From Incurvaria masculella (lineage: Eukaryota > Arthropoda > Insecta > Lepidoptera > Incurvariidae), in NCBI GenBank assembly GCA_946894095.1, contig OX335653.1, positions 17,303,001-17,367,000 on the forward strand: DNA of 64,000 nt. The letters are read 5' to 3'. Made by a program: the position numbers and the translations under genes. Within the stretch, counting starts at the first letter, position 1; the number at the start of each line of letters is the position of its first letter. Under the pieces are notes generated by a model. It was not told where the DNA came from. It worked only from the letters and a program-made list of their open reading frames with translations, and did not search any database. This document shows, one piece after another, positions 18,742-28,499 of this stretch.

Positions 18742-18879
18742 TGCTTATTGAAAAAAAGTTCGTTGTTCTTGCAAGTTATATGTTTTGCTTATTTGAATAA
18801 TTTGAATTTGAATATCGGATTATAGTTTTATGTCCTATTGTTTTCAATTATTTCTCGGAGATTCACCTTACAAAGTGTT

Positions 18880-19167
18880 AAATTTTCTGCCGCTGCCTCG
18901 CCGGCACGTCTCGAGGAGAGCGCGGGGCGAATAAAGAAAACTGGAAGGAAGCTTGTTAATTTCCCTCGCAACAGTGTTGCAAGTGTCCGCACGTGACCGG
19001 GCGTCGCAGCAGGGGGAACGTAGTGTGCACCCGCGCCTCGCTTGCGGCGGGCGGTTTGACGGGAGGCGCGGGGGTGGGGAGACTGGCGCGGGGTAGCGCG
19101 GGCAGCGAGCATGGAAGCACCGGAGTAGCAAGCGAAACTCGTTCGAATGGGGGCGGCGGCGAGTCGT
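18880..19167 (-). repeat. GC-rich dispersed repeat, left part interrupted by the AT-rich element
   Basis: The minus strand reads CTCGCCGCC...GAACGAGTTTCGCTTGCTACTCCGG.GCTTCCATGCTCGCTGC, matching the family at 20.5 kb. Its continuation (CGCCGTCGCC... back to TGGAACTCGAGAAAAT) resumes at 19795-19900, so 19168-19794 sits inside it. Overlapping long GC frames here are composition effects. Confidence 0.5.
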
Positions 19168-19794
19168 ATTCACTACGTATAATATTCACAACGTATAATA
19201 GTATTTTTTTCCAAAAAATTAAAACCATGCATATCGTATAATATTCACAACGTATAATGTTATACGTTGTGCATGAGTTTAAAAATAAAATAAACTCTTT
19301 GCATCATGCAGAACGTATAATAGTCACAACGTATAATATTCCTAACATGAATTCACAAAAAAAGAAAACCATGCAGAACGTATAATATGCCAAGAAGCAC
19401 TGCATAAAACGCCCTAACGACGATACATTTAAGGCTGAAATTGCTACGAATCGATATCTCTTGAAGAGTAACAATTTGCTACAACGCTAATTGAGACGGT
19501 CGAAAAGTCGCGTGCGAGTATAATCTTTAATCTTATATCGATAAGGGCGCTTATCGTATGAAATATTTTAGGATTATATGATATGCATGGTTTTCTTTTT
19601 TTGTTAAATAAAGATCATAACATGATACGTTGTGACTATTATACGTTATGCATGGAGAAATAAGTAATTTAATTTTTTGGACTTCTTCATGCACTACGTA
19701 TAAGATTATACGATCTGCCGATTATACGTTGTGCATGGTTTTAAAATTTTGTTAAAATATGACATTATACGATCTGCATATTATACGTTATGCC
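19168..19794. mobile_element. AT-rich element with many ACGTATAAT motifs
   Basis: At least eight copies of (A)ACGTATAAT or one-base variants lie in direct orientation in 19175-19390, and a similar set in inverted orientation (ATTATACGT) in 19625-19792. They flank a ~230-bp core without them. Both arms share CCATGCA/TGCATGG words beside the motif. Multiple subterminal repeats in inverted arms suggest transposase-binding sites of a non-autonomous DNA transposon or foldback element. Confidence 0.6.
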
Positions 19795-19910
19795 GTTCCC
19801 CCGCGGCGGCGACGGCGAGTGAGTACGCTTCCGGATTCGCTAACGCGAGATTTTCTCGAGTTCCAACGACATGCAAGAACACGCTTTAACTTCACAGGAC
19901 GCTATATAAA
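19795..19910 (-). repeat. GC-rich dispersed repeat, right part
   Basis: Minus strand TGTCGTTGGAACTCGAGAAAAT...GCGAATCCGGAAGCGTACTCACTCGCCG aligns with 57318-57382 (TGTCGCTGGAACTCGAGAAAAT...GAATTCGTAAGTGAACTCACTCGCCG). Confidence 0.55.
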
Positions 19911-19947
19911 GCAACGAAAATTCGGTTGTTTACTGTTTTTAACCTGC

Positions 19948-20000
19948 CTAAAAAAAAGGAGGAGGTTCTCAATTCGTCGGAATCTTTTTTTTTCATTATC
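19948..20000 (+). repeat. CCGACTTCAAA-family left-end fragment
   Basis: AAAAAAAAGGAGGAGGTTCTCAATTCGTCGGAA...TTTTTTTT is the reverse complement of the CAGACGAATTGA.AACCTCCTCC end block. Confidence 0.55.
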
Positions 20001-20342
20001 CATAGGCAGTGCACAATAACAAAACCATTGGCTCTGCAATCACAGGGAAGAACTGGCAAGAAACTCTGCTGGAAATTTTATAAAGTATAAGATGTTAAGG
20101 TATTGGTAAATGACTTTACGCTTTAAGTTCTGCATTTTGTACACTTTATCGTGCAATAAACGTTACCATTAATACTTAATAAATAAACTTATTTAACTTT
20201 TTTATACTATTAACACAAAGTTTTATTATTTAATTTTATTAAACACAGGTAAAAACATTAAATTAATATGAAATCACAAAAGGCAACAATTCATGCCATG
20301 TGCATCAAGTTCATGACAAACATCAGTATTTTTGCAAAAACA

Positions 20343-20487
20343 TTTTTTTTTATGTGACTGGACATGGATGGCTAATACCACACCTTCTGTCATGGTATTA
20401 GCTTAACACACCACATGGGAACTAGGTGCCATGCCAGGACCTTCCTTTAATTGCACAGCTACATTGAACTGGATGGAAAACACGGAT
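20343..20487 (-). mobile_element. SINE 3'-half fragment
   Basis: T-run, then ATGTGACTGGACATGGATGGC, TAATACCACACCTTCTGTCATGGTATTA, and body up to TCCGTGTTTTCCATCC in reverse. 5'-truncated, so the head type is unknown. It joins the GC-rich repeat directly. Confidence 0.8.
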
Positions 20488-20600
20488 TTTAGACGTTTTC
20501 GACTAACTCGTGGGTACGCTGCCGCCATACGAGTGAGTTTCGATCGCTACTCCTGTCCTTCCATGCTCGCTGGGCGCGGGGTGGCGCCGGGGCGGCGCGG
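20488..20600 (+). repeat. GC-rich dispersed repeat (CCATGCTCGCTG family), copy
   Basis: CGAGTGAGTTTCGATCGCTACTCCTGTCCTTCCATGCTCGCTGG is the cleanest copy of the family core. Confidence 0.5.
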
Positions 20601-20834
20601 AGGTGGCGCGGGGGCGGAGGAACTAACAACTGTCTAACCACGTCCAACTTTGCTTAACTCCTCTATTCCGTGTAACCCAACACACGTTACAATATAATTG
20701 GAAACATTCACAAATAAAGCCATTCTTTACAAAATGGTGTGCTGTTGCATTTAGAACTGAGTGTTAACTGAATGAATCATTAAGGAATTCATTTATATCT
20801 ATTTTAATTTATACCATTCACTAAAATAAAATTA

Positions 20835-20985
20835 GTGGAGGATAACTTCGCGTCGCAGATGGACTCCTTCAACGCTCGTCTCAACAGCGCCTGCACAGGT
20901 CAGGCCGATCTCAGCAACCTTCGAGCCGACTTCAGTGCCTTCCAACAATCTATGAAGCATTCGCTCCAGCAGCTGCATCTCAAGT
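20835..20985 (+). pseudogene. LINE ORF1 N-terminal fragment
   Basis: About 50 codons (DNFASQMDSFNARLNS... LRADFSAFQQSMKHSLQQLH) with heptad-like leucine and hydrophobic spacing, as expected of a coiled-coil ORF1 start. The first codon used here is GTG, so the true start is probably lost or upstream. The frame then runs out of phase into ORF2 sequence. Confidence 0.6.
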
Positions 20986-21871
20986 GGGAACTTGCTATCA
21001 CTTATATGCCGACGATCTCCAGCTGTACGTTGGCACCCCAGCTGATGACCTAGCAAGTGCAATATCAAAATTAAACAATGATCTTACCAAAATAAACATC
21101 ATTTCAAAACAGTTTGGCCTTGCGGTAAATCCAAAAAAATCGCAAGCTATGATCATAGGATCGTCACACTTCCTGACAAGAATATCTGTTGATAGCGATA
21201 TTCCTCAAATTGTCTATGATGATTCCAGCATTCCTTTCGTAAATATTGCGAAAAACTCAGGTATTCTGTTAGATGATCGACTGTCCTGGAAACCCCAGGT
21301 AAGGGATATCAGCCGCAAACTTTTTATCCGTTTGCACTCTCTTAAACGTTTACAATATTTCCTGCCTCTCCAGACAAAGATAATACTTGCACAATCTCTA
21401 CTTCTCCCATTGCTTGATTATGCCGACACATGTTACTTGGACGTCTCGCAGGACATGCTAGATAAACTGGAACGACTACAGAACGTGTGCATTCGTTTCA
21501 TTTATGGTTTACGTAAGTTTGACCATATTTCAGATTACCGAGCTAGACTGAACTGGCTTCCAATTAGATATCGAAGGGACTGTCACATTCTATTTATGTT
21601 ATATCGCATTATTCATGATCCTCATGCTCCCTCGTATCTACGTGAAAAATTTTCGTTCCTTTCAGAACATGGCTTATCCCTCCGTTCCCTTGAGTGTAAG
21701 ACCTTGGCAATCGCTGAGCACCGTTCATCCTCTTACTCAAACTCATTTACAGTTCAGGCTGCCAGACTTTGGAATGAGCTGCCCGCCGAAGTAAGAGTAA
21801 GTGAATCTCTTAATTCATTTAAGTACAGAGTTAAGAACATATTCAAGCAGAAAAAAATGTATGTTACCTAA
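20986..21871 (+). pseudogene. LINE reverse transcriptase C-terminal half
   Basis: About 290 codons beginning CYHLYADDLQLY, the catalytic motif, and continuing through the thumb (FGLAVNPKKSQAMIIG, PQVRDISRKLF, LLPLLDYADTCYLD) to the conserved end (FTVQAARLWNELPAEVR, FKYRVKNIF). The frame is open to its natural stop, so this part is little decayed. Endonuclease and fingers are absent, so it cannot be active. Nearest relative in the window is the ORF2 at 50208-53171. Confidence 0.88.
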
Positions 21872-22424
21872 TGTCTATTTGTATATCACATCAGTGTTTA
21901 ATTATCGTTTAGAAAATTTACTGTAGTTGCGTATGTGTGTGTGTGTCTATGATTTTCGTTTATAAGTCTTTTTTTTTATATAGTTTCGTTTTTTAATAGT
22001 TTTTAAAAAAAATTTCTTTTAAAATGTTTAACTTCTACTACTCTATACACTTTCTTTTTCGGTAGGGTTAGTTGTAAGATATTGCTTTTTAGCGATAAGC
22101 TCGCCCTTTACATGTATGTATCAAAGAGTAAATAAATAAAAATAAAATAAAAAAATAATTCAACACTGAATGTATGTTTTTTTTTCGAATTTAATATCCA
22201 AAGAGCGGAGTAGGGGATAGAGAGACCCTAAAAAAATTAATGTTTCTAGTGTAGGACTGGCACAATCGCAAGTCGGCTATGACGCAGTACAAACATAAAA
22301 AAAATGAGGGCAAAAAATTGTGAGGATGTTACATTGATATATCAGGAAGGTACCTTTTTTTGTATTTCAAAGGTATTCTGTCTTTTCTGTCTTCTATCGT
22401 CTTTACCATGGAGAATGCTCGTCG

Positions 22425-22730
22425 GAGCTGCATAACACTGTTCCTCCGTCCCCTTTCTACCTTCGGTCTACGCGGAACAGGGAGAAAATGCACAAATTCA
22501 CAGACGACATTCCAAAAATAATAACTCACCGATCCTCTAGATCCTTTATCTATAGGGTCGGTAAACAATGGAAGGAACTCCCTTCCGAGGTATTTCCCCC
22601 AAATTACGACCTGGGGTCCTTCAAACGTGGTGTGAAGAAGCACCTGGCCGGCCGGCAAGGTTTTCGAAGCCCCCCTGAATGTTCGACAACCCATGGGCGT
22701 CGTCGGGCACCTTGAGGTCCTGGCGTACGC
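22425..22730 (+). pseudogene. LINE ORF2 C-terminus fragment, family 2
   Basis: PPSPFYLRSTRNREKMHKF, then SFIYRVGKQWKELPSEVFPPNY and LGSFKRGVKKHL form the usual end of jockey/CR1-type reverse transcriptases (RT-WNELP-VFP-YNL-FK). Upstream sequence does not continue in frame. Confidence 0.68.
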
Positions 22731-22816
22731 CATATGTCGCGCTTAACATAAAAAAACAAAAAAAAAAAGGTAGGAATCTTCAGTTGGAGAGTGATCGAAG
22801 GTTTTTCAATGGACCT

Positions 22817-22861
22817 AAACGCAGCTCAGGTTAAGGCTATTAGCGTTAACCTGAGCTGAGA
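22817..22861. repeat. short perfect hairpin
   Basis: CAGCTCAGGTTAA and TTAACCTGAGCTG are separated by an 11-base loop. Isolated; no poly-T after it. Possibly the core of a decayed MITE. Confidence 0.5.
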
Positions 22862-23317
22862 ACAAATATCCAAATTATGGCACGGTTACATTTGAACACC
22901 GCTCATTTTTGTTTCGGATCAGAAGTGCAAAGTTCGGTCCGCCCCTTCATATACATGGTAAGGGCGAACAGGAGTACTGGCAACACCTGACTACTTTTCA
23001 GCGCGTGTTTCAGCGACACTTAAGAGGTAGAGGCACTCCGAGACACATCCCAACCATAACGCGCTCACACCTGTTACTTTGCAGTGGCGATTAAACAAAC
23101 TCTACACGCAGCCAGCTAGCTTAGCTATTACGAGTATGTCGCTTTTAAAAGCTATGATATGACTCACTTTGGTTAATGAGAGCTAAAATGGGCTTTGAAA
23201 ACATAGTTTTAAATTTATAAAAAATATTTTAATAAAGTTATATATATTTTTTAATGTAAAAAAGTAAATACAAACTCAAAAATATTTCTTTACTAAGATG
23301 AAATGTGTATTTTGGTT
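22862..23317. other. no gene recognised
   Basis: A 61-codon frame at 22909-23094 has no recognised motif. The remainder is AT-rich. Confidence 0.35.
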
Positions 23318-23600
23318 GAGAATACGGGTCATTCCATGATTAGGAACCCATGTAAAATTTAAGGGTTCATTTAATTAATTCATTAAGGAATTAAGGTAAA
23401 GCCCGCTCAGCATGTTAAATTCGCACTGGATGAAATATGGTCGAAGCAGCAATGACACATTATCCGTGTTTTCCATCTAGTTCAATGAAGCCGTACTCAT
23501 AAAGGGCATGGCAATTCATCGTGGAAAGAAGTGTGTTGGACTTATATTATGACAGTAGGTATGATATTAGGCATGCATATTCAGTTCCAAAGAAATTTTG
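23318..23600 (+). mobile_element. degenerate SINE
   Basis: GATTAGGAACCCATGTAAAATTTAAGG, GGATGAAATATGGTCGAAGCAGCAATGACA, CCGTGTTTTCCATCTAGTTCAATG and TATGATATTAGGCATGCAT follow the SINE body in order with many changes. The head has been lost. Confidence 0.65.
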
Positions 23601-23707
23601 AATGGTTTTTAAAATAGATTAATTAATGTGACATGCGTGTATGTATAATCGACCGTGAAGCAAGGACACATTAATTGAAGAAAGAGCCCAGTAAAAAGAA
23701 CTACTTT

Positions 23708-23795
23708 ACGAATATACTGCAAGGCTGGACCCGAACCAGCAAAACATTCCATTCGCGGGTATTGCGTCTACCAATTTCGCCACCGGCTGTATACC
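23708..23795 (-). repeat. tRNA-like segment (A and B boxes), probably a SINE head or tRNA pseudogene
   Basis: Minus strand GGTGGCGAAATTGGTAGACGC resembles a tRNA D-arm and A box. CTGGTTCGGGTCCAGC forms a T-arm with a 4-bp stem and B box. The outer ends do not pair as an acceptor stem, so I do not call a functional tRNA. It differs from the heads of the main SINE superfamily. Confidence 0.45.
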
Positions 23796-24299
23796 CATAA
23801 TTTGGAATTCTCCTACAGTCCCTCTTCCCGTAATGAATGCTTCCTACTAACACAGTGTTTAAGATTATACCTACATACATTGATTTAACGCTTCATCTGC
23901 GTTGCGGACATTGACTGCAAAGATTGAACAATCAAACATATTGTGATGACGACGGATTCCTTGGAATAAGCGACGTACCTGCTAAGTACGAAAAAGTATA
24001 TTTACTTAGATTAATTAACTTGATTGTTTATATAAAATACTTTAAATAAGGAGATAAGCCAAGTTTAGGAGGAGAATTTTTCGTATGAACATTAGCACAT
24101 TCATATTCGATCAAGAGAAAAGTTATCAAAAAAATGTTTTATATTTAAGGTAGCGTAAATCACTCTCCGGCCCTTAAACTATTTCGATGCCAAATCACGT
24201 TGAACGCGTAACCAAACCAATGAACATACTTTCCCACTATTCATATAAGTAGGAATGATATAATGATCTATGGAAATCTTTCAGTATTTCACCATACAC
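23796..24299. other. AT-rich, no feature recognised
   Basis: No gene or recognisable repeat. Confidence 0.35.
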
Positions 24300-24555
24300 A
24301 AATGGTGTTAACTGAATCCTAATACTAAGCCTGCGCTCTTCGTCCGTTCGTCCGCCTGTCACCGGGCTGTGTCTCGTGAACCGTAATGTGTAAACAGCTG
24401 AAATCTTCTAAATTTATTTTTATTATCGGTATTATATCTACGTATTATAACAACTAGTTAACATTTAAAAACAAGATTGATTTTATTTGTGTGAAATCTT
24501 TTACGACGGTACGCAACCTTTCGTGTGCAATTTCGACTAGCTTAGTTTTTCAGAT
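24300..24555 (+). repeat. GGGTTCC repeat, old degenerate copy
   Basis: CTAATACTAAGCCTGCGCT, CACCGGGCTGTGTCTCGTGAACCGTAATG, AAACAGCTGAAATC, GGTACGCAACCTTTCGTGTGC and CGACTAGCTTAGTTTTT follow the family order with heavy divergence. Confidence 0.65.
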
Positions 24556-24759
24556 ATTTATGTTGATTTTTACCTCCAAACCGGCTTTTCGCAAGCACAC
24601 ATTCGGCTATGCGGACTTGCATTTGGCATGCAAATAGCATAGTGTCGAAATCACATCGCGCGGCCGTGCACTCCGCCGAGTCAACAGCCAGGCAAAACCT
24701 TTACAGAACCTGTCGGGGAAGTAACAGCCTGGCAGCGCGAGCAGCGAGCGCCTGGAGCA

Positions 24760-25340
24760 TGGAGTAAGGAAAGACGGGAGCGAGACCGATAGTACCCGCT
24801 GCAGAGAATCAGAGCACCCCTTATGGTTGACATTATTTCAAGAGCAAACCGTTTTTTAGGGTTCTGTACCCAAAGGGTGAAAACGGAACCCTATTACTAA
24901 GCCTCCGCTGTCCGTCCGTCCGTCCGTCTGTCACAGGGCTGTATCTCATGAACCGTAATAAGTAGGCAGCTGAAATTTTCACATTTTTATTTTGCCGCTA
25001 TAACAAGAAATAGGTAAAATAAAAAAAATATAAATATTAAAGAGGATTTCCATACAAAAAACGTGATTGTTTGTGTTAAATCTTGTACGATGGCACGGAA
25101 CCCTACGTGTGCGAGTCCGACTCGCACTTGGCAGGTTTTTTAAAATCATGTCTCTGCCGCACCGCCAGGATATGGAACTATGCGGCGGGTGCCTTTACTC
25201 ATACCTATAACCTGGGAGTTTTCAAGCGTAAATTGAACAAGCTCGATAGCTCGGCAAAAGTCCGCTGGTATGGTGCCTCGATGAGTGTGGTTTCGCGAGG
25301 CGAGATGTATTTGGTTTTTCTGAATACCTGTTGTTCATAA
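24760..25340 (+). pseudogene. LINE reverse transcriptase end, family 3, split by a GGGTTCC repeat
   Basis: 24815-24851 (GCAGAGAATCAGAGCA...GGTTGACATT) and 25146-25300 (CTCTGCCGCACCGCCAGGATATGGAACT...) match 36228-36470 on both sides. 25155-25250 encodes LCRTARIWN and YNLGVFKRKLNKL, the usual LINE ORF2 ending. The GGGTTCC repeat at 24852-25141 sits between the two halves. Confidence 0.72.
24852..25141 (+). repeat. GGGTTCC repeat, full length, inserted in a LINE remnant
   Basis: TTTTTTAGGGTTCTGTACCC to GCGAGTCCGACTCGCACTTGGCAGGTTTTTT. The related locus at 36.29 kb lacks it and reads AACCGTTATTAAAACTCATTTC, which sets both boundaries to within a few T/A bases. Confidence 0.88.
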
Positions 25341-25429
25341 AAAAAAAAAAACTTGAAAGATCCAAGGCCAGGAAGAAAGGCCCAAATAATCACAGTAATG
25401 TCCATCTTGGTATACTTACATGTATTTCG

Positions 25430-25815
25430 TACAGCTCGTGCTCTAGGGGCTAGAACACTTGCCTTTCATGCAAGAGGTCTGAGTTCAAATCCTTGCCTCC
25501 GTAATGCACCACTGTCTTTCTCTTTCCGAGTTGGATAAGTGCATTTCGTTACGAATGCGAGCTGAAATCCATGTAAAACTGTAAGTTACCTTCCCCTACT
25601 AGGGGGTAGGGTTGAGCCCACCCGCATTGGATCTGACTATGATTGAAGCAGCAATGAAAAATTGTCCTTTTTTCCCACCCAGTTAAATGTAGCGGTGCTC
25701 ATAAAAGGAGGGTCCTGTCACGGCACCTGATTCCTTCGGGAATGTGGTGTATTGGGCTAATACCACAACGGTAGTTGTGTGGTATTAGCCATCCATGTCA
25801 GGTTTCTTAAAAAAA
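25430..25815 (+). mobile_element. tRNA-headed SINE, full length
   Basis: Head CAGCTCGTGCTCTAGGGGCTAG with B box GAGTTCAAATCC, then the tRNA-type spacer GGATAAGTGCATTTCGTTACGAATGCGAG. The shared body follows (CCATGTAAAACTGTAAG...GGGTAGGGTTGAGCCC...GAAGCAGCAATGA...GGTCCTGTCACGGCACC). The 3' stem-loop GGCTAATACCACA / TGTGTGGTATTAGCC is exceptionally well paired, then CATCCATGTC and an A-run. Best reference copy of the tRNA-headed type. Confidence 0.88.
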
Positions 25816-26070
25816 AAGTGCTCTAAACGTGACTCAAACAGAAAACCCTTTCTAAGAGCAAAAGCCGTCTTGCTCGATCACTTGTGTGAAAGGATGTTTT
25901 GATAACCATGTAAAATATCTACTTTAGCTATAAGCACCGTGCTGTTTAATTTGAAGAAGTATATAAACAGCTCACAAACTCAACCGTAGAGTGGCAGCGT
26001 AGCCACTTTTTAGTGACAATCATGCACTGAGCGTAGCGTCAGTCAGTACGCTTACGGATTTGCTCACTCC
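25816..26070. other. no feature recognised
   Basis: No gene or repeat boundary seen. Confidence 0.3.
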
Positions 26071-26276
26071 TGCAGGCCTATTCTTTGAATTACATGCTCA
26101 GGAACCAGGAATAATTTAATCGAAAAAACCGCTTGTGTAAAGGTTATCAAAGCGATTTTCTCGACGGAAAGATTCCGGAGCAAGTTTCAAGTTATTCCGT
26201 CGAGATAATCGCTTTGACAGAGGTTTTCTCGAATAAAAACTTCCTGACTTCTAAGCATTCTAGAACAGGCCTAGTT
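26071..26276. mobile_element. GCAGGCCTATTCCT foldback MITE, copy 1
   Basis: Ends CTGCAGGCCTATTC and TAGAACAGGCCTAG, with an inner inverted pair AAAGCGATTTTCTCGACGGAA / TTCCGTCGAGATAATCGCTTT. Related to copies at 40.3, 55.5 and 63.2 kb. Confidence 0.65.
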
Positions 26277-26334
26277 ATGTTGTCGAGTTTCATGGACACG
26301 TGACGCCATTTAGTGCAACGATTTGGCGCGTCCC

Positions 26335-26465
26335 GAATTTGTAAGCGAACTGACTAGCCGGCGCTACCGCATATGTGTGTTAAACTAAAATGATGCTACG
26401 CTGCCCCTATACGGAGGAGTTTCGGTCGCTACTTCGTCCGTCCTAACTCGATGTGCGCGAGTCTC
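26335..26465 (+). repeat. GC-rich dispersed repeat, copy
   Basis: GTAAGCGAACTGACTAGCCGGCGCTACCGC...GGAGGAGTTTCGGTCGCTACTTC follows the family order; the terminal CCATGCTCGCTG is altered. Confidence 0.45.
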
Positions 26466-26649
26466 TGTCAATAGCTTAGGAAACGATTTAAAGTGAGTAG
26501 AGCCAAAGGTCTCTTTAGCCTGAATTGGGTATTGGATCCATCGAAGAATTTAATTACAGAGCCAAGACAATGCTCTTATAAACCTAACCGTGAATATTCT
26601 GTATATAGGGTCCACCTATTATTGAGATATTCAGATAAGTTTTGACCCA

Positions 26650-26970
26650 CTGTCGTAATATAAGCACATTACACCACGTTCATAAAGGAATTACATGCCA
26701 AGCCAGGACTTTTCTTTTGTGAGCACGCCTAAAACACGGAAAACTGCCGCCGTTTCGAGGATATTTTCATTGAATGCGATAGTACCAACCCGGGCCGGCT
26801 TAACCCTGGTAGGGAAAGACATCCTACAATTTTACATGGATTCCGAACCATGGAAAAACATTCGTAAAAAATGCACTTATAGAACTCAGAATGAGAAAGA
26901 AAGGCGCATGAACGGGCCGGGGATCAAACCCCTGACCTCTGGCACGGAAATTAAGCTACACGTTTGTATG
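26650..26970 (-). mobile_element. tRNA-headed SINE, diverged
   Basis: Minus strand head with B box near 26925-26936 (GGGTTTGATCC), spacer with GTGCATTTTTTACGAATG, and body GGATTAACC-type blocks through GGCATGTAATTCC. The 3' stem-loop is decayed. Confidence 0.7.
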
Positions 26971-27570
26971 CACTGAATATGTTTTCCACCCTTTAGTTAC
27001 ATATATTATGTTCCAACGATAATTTTAATTGTTTTCGTGATTTCATTACATGATTGTATAGCGCTTTATAGAAAATACCTTAGTTCTAAATTTCATATGT
27101 AAAGTGCCAAAAGTTTTCAAAAATGATAGTCGGACGGACGGACGGGACTAGCTTATGTGGATACATAAGGAAAAATAACTTACCGGACAGGACGGGATGG
27201 TCTTCGAAAATCTGAAACAAAAGAGCACAATTTTGATTATGTACATATTTGTGTATATACAAACATCTAATGTCGGTCCATTTATTTTGTTTTAGTCACA
27301 TAGGACTTACATATTTATTGTAAGATCTTTTACTTAAATATATATTTTTACTTAAAAGGGGATGTTTTCGTTGCTTTTGAAAACATTAAATAGTTGTAAT
27401 TCTATCGTTCGGTTATGCAAATCGATGAACAAGCTTTGTGTAGAAATCGTAAAAGAGTCACTTTTTTCGATATGTTTTATGGTTCCTTTGATTATTTAAC
27501 CGTTAACATTATTTGAGAACCTCAAATACGTCATTGTGTTATTATTTTACTTTATCATCATGTTATATCG
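26971..27570. other. AT-rich, no gene recognised
   Basis: A short (GGAC)n run occurs at 27130-27150. Nothing else stands out. Confidence 0.3.
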
Positions 27571-28112
27571 ACTAGGAGGTCGCGACAAAAATGGTAAGCA
27601 TAACGTAACTGGCTGAAACTAGGTTCACAGGATAAAGACAAGCCCTCTGAAGCTAAATGTGTTAGTCTGCCTGTTCCAATTGCTTTCGTTACGTAGATAA
27701 GTAGTTATGATGACAAAAAATATATGTGATAAGATAAATGGATGCAAATGACGAAGCATGAAAGTATCAGTAAATACTTGGTTAGCAATACAAAAACTGA
27801 ACAAATTTTTGGTTGCATTTCATAGTTATAGCCGATTTAGGTTACAGATATAACTTTAGGTATATTTAGGTATTTAATAAAAAAAACGACTGCTTATTAT
27901 CGCATAATTGATAGGTATCAATGTTTGTAGACAATCAGTACATATATTCATCAGCAGGTACATACCAACATCTATTTTATATAGTCAATCTAGATAACGC
28001 AACCACTTGGCACAGGCAGACCGACATATTTAGCATCAGAGTGTTGGTCTCTAACACGTGAACCCAGATTCAGCAATTTACCTTATAGTGACCAAAAATG
28101 TCGTGACCTTCC
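27571..28112 (-). mobile_element. ~550-bp MITE, copy 2 (GGAGGTC ends)
   Basis: Reverse copy of 11309-11853: CTAGGAGGTCGCGACAAAAATGG at one end and TCGTGACCTTCCGG at the other. Shared inner blocks include ATAGGTATCAATGTTT, CAGCAGGTACATACCAACATCTATTTTAT and CCACTTGGC.CAGGCAGAC. Confidence 0.78.
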
Positions 28113-28387
28113 GGAATAATAGTAGAGCTACAGATGGAGCAAAAGGAACATACCTATTTTCTTTAGATCCGACTTTATTTCTAGCTGTTGGGACTTTATT
28201 TAATAATTTAATTATAACATTTTAATAATGTAAAGTAAACGTGGTAAAGTAACTCTTAAATCCTTGTTTTTTATGTGGGGTTTTAGAGATTTTATAGGTA
28301 ATGTTTTGGCAGCTTTGAAGACAAAAACAATTGTATTATGACTCTCAGGGTCTCTTCCACCAAGTACTGATTAGCTTAATCCTCACA

Positions 28388-28473
28388 TTAAAGGGCCTTT
28401 CTTAGCATCTCGCAATCGAAACCAGTACAAGATAATCAGCACTTTAGTAATAAAGGCCCTTTAAGTGTCAATT
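28388..28473. mobile_element. 86-bp MITE with TTAAAGGGCCTTT ends
   Basis: Perfect 13-bp terminal inverted repeats TTAAAGGGCCTTT / AAAGGCCCTTTAA, continuing imperfectly inward. A diverged relative lies at 1427-1520. Confidence 0.68.
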
Positions 28474-28499
28474 AAAATAAATCAGCATTTGGTGAAAAC

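Larger units (their letters stand above)
20823..22150 (+). mobile_element. internally deleted CR1/jockey-group LINE
   Basis: A short ORF1-like beginning (20835-20983) is joined at about 20985 to the reverse transcriptase of ORF2 starting just before YADD. A coding end, a ~270-bp 3' UTR and an A-rich tail (TAAATAAATAAAAATAAAATAAAA) follow. The central part (rest of ORF1, endonuclease, first half of the reverse transcriptase) is missing. It is related to, but distinct from, the LINE at 49.8-55 kb. Confidence 0.82.

Noticed and set aside
18828..19241. Four overlapping frames of 80-100 codons on both strands
   Set aside because: High GC removes stop codons in all frames; the DNA belongs to a dispersed GC-rich repeat.
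22817..22861. Rho-independent terminator or riboswitch
   Set aside because: The hairpin has no T-run and the genome is clearly eukaryotic.
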